Below, in pieces: positions 60,094 to 64,000 of a DNA stretch of 64,000 nucleotides. Numbering within the stretch: position 1 is the stretch's first letter; each line of letters begins with the position of its first letter. The notes beneath the pieces were generated by a model. It did no database searches. It saw only the letters and a list, made by a program, of their open reading frames with translations, and was not told the origin of the DNA. The stretch is from Candidatus Methanophagaceae archaeon (GTDB lineage Archaea > Halobacteriota > Syntropharchaeia > Alkanophagales > Methanospirareceae). The translations under genes were made by a program, and so were the position numbers. The stretch is taken from positions 1 to 64,000 of the forward strand of contig PQXC01000012.1 of the NCBI GenBank assembly GCA_003194435.1, given 5' to 3'.

Positions 60094-60528
60094 CTACTTT
60101 GCTTCTCTCCTTAGTTCCACCAGTTTCAAACCAGCAGAGATATCGCTTATCACATCCAGGACGGTGCATCTATCGCCATCCTTGAGACCAGCGGGATGAC
60201 ATAAATCGAGCAGTGATGGTGATGATTCGCAATTCACGGTTTTGAATACGATTTTTGAGCCTTTTACTGCCTTTTTCGCATCAATCACTGCTTTTATTGG
60301 TGGTTCTATCACCTCAACAACACAGACTCCCCCTTCGTGGATATAACAATCGTGCTTTATACCTTCTCTTATCCGCTCCACTCTGTATCTTCGCCCAACT
60401 TCGAGGTTCGCACATGCTTTCTTTAATCTGCACTCATCGCACTTCTTCGCCGTACCCATGAAGATGAACTCTTCACCTTCCTTCGCCAGCTTCTCGCCTA
60501 TTAAAGTTACTATTCTCCCTTCTTCCAT
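60094..60528 (-). CDS. UPF0179 family protein
   Basis: 144 residues: GTAKKCDECRLKKACANLEVGRRYRVERIREGIKHDCYIHEGGVCVVEV and KTVNCESSPSLLDLCHPAGLKDGDRC. Five or more conserved Cys and two CxxC-like sites suggest metal or Fe-S binding. UPF0179 occurs in euryarchaea with no set function. Its stop abuts the marker 12 start. Confidence 0.85.
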   Translation of the reverse strand: MEEGRIVTLIGEKLAKEGEEFIFMGTAKKCDECRLKKACANLEVGRRYRVERIREGIKHDCYIHEGGVCVVEVIEPPIKAVIDAKKAVKGSKIVFKTVNCESSPSLLDLCHPAGLKDGDRCTVLDVISDISAGLKLVELRREAK

Positions 60529-60550
60529 CTTCGTTATCCCCTATTCCTGA

Positions 60551-61621
60551 CTATTCAATCACGCCGGTAGCAAGAGCGAGTCTCACCGCTGCTTCCTTCG
60601 TTAGTCCCGACTCACCCAGAATTGTATATCGTTCGGGATTAATCTTGTGTGCTATTGTGAGAGCCTCGATGATATATTCATCCTTTATACCCAGCTCTTT
60701 TGCGGTCGTGGGCGCACCAATCTCCTTCAATGTATCACGAATCCGCTGCCAGTCATCCCCGTATAGGTATGACATCATTATGGTTCCAACACCGCACTGC
60801 TCACCATGTAAAGCGGGCTTATCTGCTATCATATCAAGGGCATGGCTGAATTTATGCTCAGAGCCAGATGCAGGTGCTGAAGAACCTGCAATGCTTATAG
60901 CAACACCGCTTGACACCAGCGCCTTTACCACCGTCCATGCTGCCTTTTCATCCCTCTTCTTTATCTTCGCTGCGTTCTCCAGTATCATGTTCGCGGTCAT
61001 CTCAGAGAGAGCAGCGGCATAGCTACTGAATTCAGCATTCTGGAGTCGCTGAGCGAGTTGCCAGTCCCGTACCGCTGTATAGTTCGCGAGGATATCACCA
61101 CAGCCTGCAGCGGTAAACCTGAAAGGTGCAGAGGATATTATCCGTGTATCAGCAATAACAGCAAGTGGAGCTTGAGCTTGCCTGGACACCGGGCTGCGGT
61201 CATCGCCTTTAATAGAAGCCCTGGGCGATGCAATACCATCATGTGAGGCGATAGTAGGAACTGAGATGAAGGGGATACCAAGTTCGAAGGAGGTAATCTT
61301 GGCGGTATCAATAATTGTACCGCCGCCAACGCCCAGCACGAAACTCATTTTGTTCTCTTTTATTATCTCCCTGACGCGCTCTATACTGTCGGGGTTTATA
61401 GCCTGGACCTCCACCAGCTGAACTTCGTAGCCCGAATCTGCTAAAATCTCTACCACCCTCTCTCCTGCTATCTTCCTTGTATAACGCGCTCCTGTAACCA
61501 CAGTGGCGCCGCCTCGCAGCCCAAGGTGCCTGCATACACGCCCTATTTCCTCCAATACTCCATGACCAACCAGAACTTCTCGCGGCAGTTGCATCCACTT
61601 CACCTTCTCACAAGGTTCCAT
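60551..61621 (-). CDS. egsA: sn-Glycerol-1-phosphate dehydrogenase
   Basis: 356 residues. MQLPREVLVGHGVLEEIG, ATVVTGARYTRKIAGERV, VLGVGGGTIIDTAK (NAD loop), SVPTIASHDGIASPRASIKGDD, SGSEHKFSHALDMIADKPALHGEQCGVGTIMMSYLYG with zinc-binding His/Asp residues. Makes the sn-glycerol-1-phosphate backbone of archaeal ether lipids, a domain-level marker. The usual start is near MQLPRE, so the first nine residues may be extra. Confidence 0.95.
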   Translation of the reverse strand: MEPCEKVKWMQLPREVLVGHGVLEEIGRVCRHLGLRGGATVVTGARYTRKIAGERVVEILADSGYEVQLVEVQAINPDSIERVREIIKENKMSFVLGVGGGTIIDTAKITSFELGIPFISVPTIASHDGIASPRASIKGDDRSPVSRQAQAPLAVIADTRIISSAPFRFTAAGCGDILANYTAVRDWQLAQRLQNAEFSSYAAALSEMTANMILENAAKIKKRDEKAAWTVVKALVSSGVAISIAGSSAPASGSEHKFSHALDMIADKPALHGEQCGVGTIMMSYLYGDDWQRIRDTLKEIGAPTTAKELGIKDEYIIEALTIAHKINPERYTILGESGLTKEAAVRLALATGVIE

Positions 61622-61701
61622 TGCTTGGTTCCTTTCCTTTATTGTCCTTTGGATATGGAATACTCTCTCTTAATGTTAAAGCTTTCTATTACTTACTCAC
61701 T

Positions 61702-62403
61702 CTACTCATGAACCAGTGCCAGAACACCTGCTTCTGGCTCATAACACATGCCATCCGCAATGAGCTCGTCAATCACCTCTTCTATCCATGCTCCTTTCAG
61801 TCCCCTCTTCTCTAACTCTGCCATTAATCGTTCGCGAGTGCACTTATCCATTGTGTTCAAGAGATCAAGAGCTATATCCTTTGTAGTCCTGTTATAATGC
61901 AGCCACAACTGCTGAACCGCTTCTATTGCTGTGCTTTCGCATTCCTCCAGCTTGTTACTATTACCATAGTGCGTCAGAGCCTTTCTCATCCATGTGGTGG
62001 CGGGCATGGGCATCAGAGAGCGAAGCAGTTCTATCCGCCTCATTGTCCGTATAGCAGTACTCAGTATCCAGTTATCTCTTACAGTCGAGTCTACCATAGC
62101 CATCTCCTCTCCGAGTATCAGGAAGCCCCTCTCATGGTGGCGTATACGCAGGTTACCGAGGAATGCCAAGAAAGACTCTGGTTTGAACTTCGTCTTAATA
62201 CCAGTATACAGATTGATGACAGCAGTAGAATCATCTATCCTCAGCTTTGTTACCCTTCCTCTACTCTCCAATTCTTTCACTTCACCGACGCCGAACAGAG
62301 TTGAGCATCTCGCACATGTGGGTGTAACAACGGTATTATCAATAACGAAGTCACTGCTCATTAATTCTTTGAAGAAAACCCGACATGCTGCTACTCTTTG
62401 CAT
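61702..62403 (-). CDS. Rpa-associated protein (COG3390-like), OB fold plus winged helix
   Basis: 233 residues. VARCRVFFKEL-like start (AACRVFFKELMSSDFVID), CARCSTLFGVGEVKELESRGRVTKLRIDDSTAVINLYTG is an OB-fold strand set, and the end (ALDLLNTMDKCTRERLMAELEKRGLKGAWIEEVIDELIADGMCYEPEAGVLALV) is a winged helix. This fits euryarchaeal proteins paired with single-strand DNA-binding Rpa; the rpa gene itself is not adjacent. Name from pattern memory. Confidence 0.7.
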   Translation of the reverse strand: MQRVAACRVFFKELMSSDFVIDNTVVTPTCARCSTLFGVGEVKELESRGRVTKLRIDDSTAVINLYTGIKTKFKPESFLAFLGNLRIRHHERGFLILGEEMAMVDSTVRDNWILSTAIRTMRRIELLRSLMPMPATTWMRKALTHYGNSNKLEECESTAIEAVQQLWLHYNRTTKDIALDLLNTMDKCTRERLMAELEKRGLKGAWIEEVIDELIADGMCYEPEAGVLALVHE

Positions 62404-62421
62404 CGTATCGTGCCGAAGAAA

Positions 62422-63249
62422 TCAGAAGATTACGATACCTCCATAGCCAACCACACTCGCTCTATCGCCGGTGACATCGCCGCTGGTGGCGTATTTAACC
62501 AGTTGCCCATGCTTTGCACCGAGTTTCTTCGCTGCATACATCACTGATGCTATTGGACCAACACCGCAGGCAGAGGAGTTCAGTGCGAATATGCGGTTGT
62601 AGAACTTGCCAATATCCAGCTCTGTTATCGCTTCTATCACTGCTTCGTCCTTTTCACGCGCTATATGCTCCGGTTCATAATGTGTGAAGTCTGAAGAGGC
62701 AACCAGGATAAACTTCTTATGTTCATCTTTAAATCTGGCGATTGTATCTGCGAGGTCTTCCCCGATCTCTCGTGCGGTATCTTCATCACTGAGTGCCACG
62801 CAGATAGGAACAAAACGGAAGGTGGAGGTATCGAACCGGAATTGTAGAAACGGTAGCTGAACCTCTATCGAATGTTCATGCCTGTGTGCAGTCTCATCAA
62901 TATCAATGATCCGTCTTGGTAACGCATCCAGAAATGCGGTATCCACCTCCACACTACCCAGAGGAGTCATCCATGTCTCCTTTGATGCGGCAACGAGTGA
63001 GCCCAGCCCATAGTGGTTGGGCCCGAGAATGATGAAAGTATCGGCATGGGGGAGTTTTGCATAGACATGCGCGGCAACACCACCTGAATACATGTAGCCT
63101 GCATGCGGTACCACGGCACCAATAATACGCTCATCCACCTCCTCTCCCTCTTCAGGTGCTCGTACTCCCGCAAAGCATTCCTCTAATTGTGCTATCAATT
63201 TACTCCGGGTTGCTTCGTAGAAAGCACCTGCTACTGCTGCTCTTCTCAT
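62422..63249 (-). CDS. MEMO family protein (AmmeMemoRadiSam B)
   Basis: 275 residues: AVAGAFYEATRSKLIAQLEECF, GAVVPHAGYMYSGGVAAHVYAKL, FIILGPNHYGLGS, WMTPLGSVEVD, HRHEHSIEVQLPFLQF, ILVASSDFTHYEPEHIAREKDE and the Cys in NSSACGVGPI. The His/Cys set resembles class III dioxygenases and can bind metal. No AMMECR1 or radical SAM partner is next to it. Common in archaea near uS2. Confidence 0.92.
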   Translation of the reverse strand: MRRAAVAGAFYEATRSKLIAQLEECFAGVRAPEEGEEVDERIIGAVVPHAGYMYSGGVAAHVYAKLPHADTFIILGPNHYGLGSLVAASKETWMTPLGSVEVDTAFLDALPRRIIDIDETAHRHEHSIEVQLPFLQFRFDTSTFRFVPICVALSDEDTAREIGEDLADTIARFKDEHKKFILVASSDFTHYEPEHIAREKDEAVIEAITELDIGKFYNRIFALNSSACGVGPIASVMYAAKKLGAKHGQLVKYATSGDVTGDRASVVGYGGIVIF

Positions 63250-63262
63250 TACATATTATACC

Positions 63263-63940
63263 TTATACCTCAGCTTCAAAATCCTCCACACTGTACTCAA
63301 ATTTGAAATCCTCATCGCTCTTACCTTCTCGTCTGTGCCGCTCTCGCAAGAACTCACGTGCAAGCAGCCAATAAACGGTGGCAAGTGCTTTCCTGCCGTG
63401 ATTGTTCGTCGGTATGACAAAATCAACATTGGATGTGGAGTTGTTCGTATCACACAAAGCAACGATGGGCAAGCCAGTTCTTACACCCTCCTTTAATGCC
63501 TGTGCATCTGTCATCGGGTCGGTCAATATAAGAATGGAAGGTTCGACGAAATATTCGCTCTCCGGATTTGTCAGCGTACCGGGGATGAATCGTCCCACTA
63601 TTGCCATCGCACCCGTTACCCTGGCGAACATACTCGCCGGCTGATGCCCGTATTCCCGTGCGGATACAACAAGTATGGAAGAAGGTTCATAATTAGCTAA
63701 GAAGCGAGCCGCTATACGTAATCTCCTATCCATTATCCCTATATCAAGCAAGTAAAGACCATCAGGTCTTACCTGATAAATGAACCTCAACATATCACCG
63801 GTTTTTTGCTGCGTACCTATATGAACACCACTCGCCAGATAATCGGGACCGGGTATCAGGGTTTCTTCCATCTCTTCCTCCTTATCTTTATCCTTCTCCA
63901 TATCCTTATTCTCTACTTTGTCCATCATTCGCTCGCTCAT
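63263..63940 (-). CDS. rps2: 30S ribosomal protein uS2
   Basis: 225 residues: [134 protein letters not shown]. An Asp/Glu/Lys-rich leader of 25 residues precedes the conserved core. The remaining bases to the window end hold no gene; TTTATTTTTTATTTA-like sequence there may be its promoter. Confidence 0.95.
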   Translation of the reverse strand: MSERMMDKVENKDMEKDKDKEEEMEETLIPGPDYLASGVHIGTQQKTGDMLRFIYQVRPDGLYLLDIGIMDRRLRIAARFLANYEPSSILVVSAREYGHQPASMFARVTGAMAIVGRFIPGTLTNPESEYFVEPSILILTDPMTDAQALKEGVRTGLPIVALCDTNNSTSNVDFVIPTNNHGRKALATVYWLLAREFLRERHRREGKSDEDFKFEYSVEDFEAEV

Positions 63941-64000
63941 TCATTATCACTATTCTCTTATTTCTTTTATTTTTTATTTATTTTTCATTATCTATTAAAT

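Overview
The window is archaeal, and most likely from a methane- or alkane-cycling euryarchaeote of the Methanomicrobia/ANME-1 (Methanophagales)/Syntrophoarchaeum kind. This lineage call is inferred from gene content. The informational genes are archaeal: primase large subunit PriL, an RFC-type clamp loader, PolD small subunit DP1, an Rpa-associated protein, aIF2-beta, LSm, eL15, eL37, uS2 and methanogen-type SerRS. Beside them are ether-lipid glycerol-1-phosphate dehydrogenase, methanogenesis marker proteins 6 and 12, a Fae-Hps fusion, MfnB, MptE and an FrhB-like flavoprotein. Coding is dense, with many ATGA overlaps. Bacterial-type mutS is present.

Layout. 1-2.9 kb is a degraded accessory patch: an IS701-type transposase, a nuclease-toxin-like gene, and a decayed PIN/partner pair. 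2.9-9.4 kb is housekeeping: priL, aroC, a clamp-loader paralogue with a degenerate Walker B, a DRG GTPase and a Clp1-type kinase. 9.5-16.6 kb is a cell-surface island: three related proteins with pilin-like N-terminal anchors, two carrying huge Gly-rich regions, plus a protein with a sorting-signal-like C-terminus. 16.6-20.9 kb holds mutS and serS2. 20.9-24.6 kb is an iron-sulfur/metal cluster (DUF134, Mrp ATPase, two NifX-like proteins, a zinc ribbon, DUF5320, ferredoxin, DtxR regulator) resembling a reduced 'orange protein' type operon. 24.6-31.3 kb holds a HAD protein, an FrhB-like protein, a phosphoribosyltransferase, an M20 peptidase, a DUF2119-like protein and an Hps-RraA fusion with a recent internal tandem duplication.

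31.4-40.8 kb is an anaerobic cobalamin locus read on the minus strand: cobalt transporter cbiM-N-(36 aa)-Q-O, then cbiT, L, F, split cbiG and a cbiH-cbiC fusion; cbiA lies just upstream. A tandem duplication across the cbiO/cbiT junction left two gene fragments. 40.9-45.3 kb has a bactofilin-like membrane protein, aroE, a probable structured RNA near 43.0 kb, an AT-rich PD-(D/E)XK-like nuclease gene and mptE. 45.3-52.0 kb carries an RCK-DHH fusion, tRNA-Ile, marker protein 6, Fae-Hps, a HisA-like protein, MGMT, a Mut7-C RNase, rpiA and mfnB; Fae, Hps and RpiA together suit archaeal pentose-phosphate synthesis by the RuMP route. 52.0-64 kb is replication, lipid, riboflavin-branch and translation genes with tRNA-Ser, and a second candidate structured RNA at 52.12-52.20 kb.

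No CRISPR array, rRNA or prophage was seen. The least explained items are two structured intergenic elements, the Gly-rich surface trio, the two in-place tandem duplications and the Mrp/NifX cluster.
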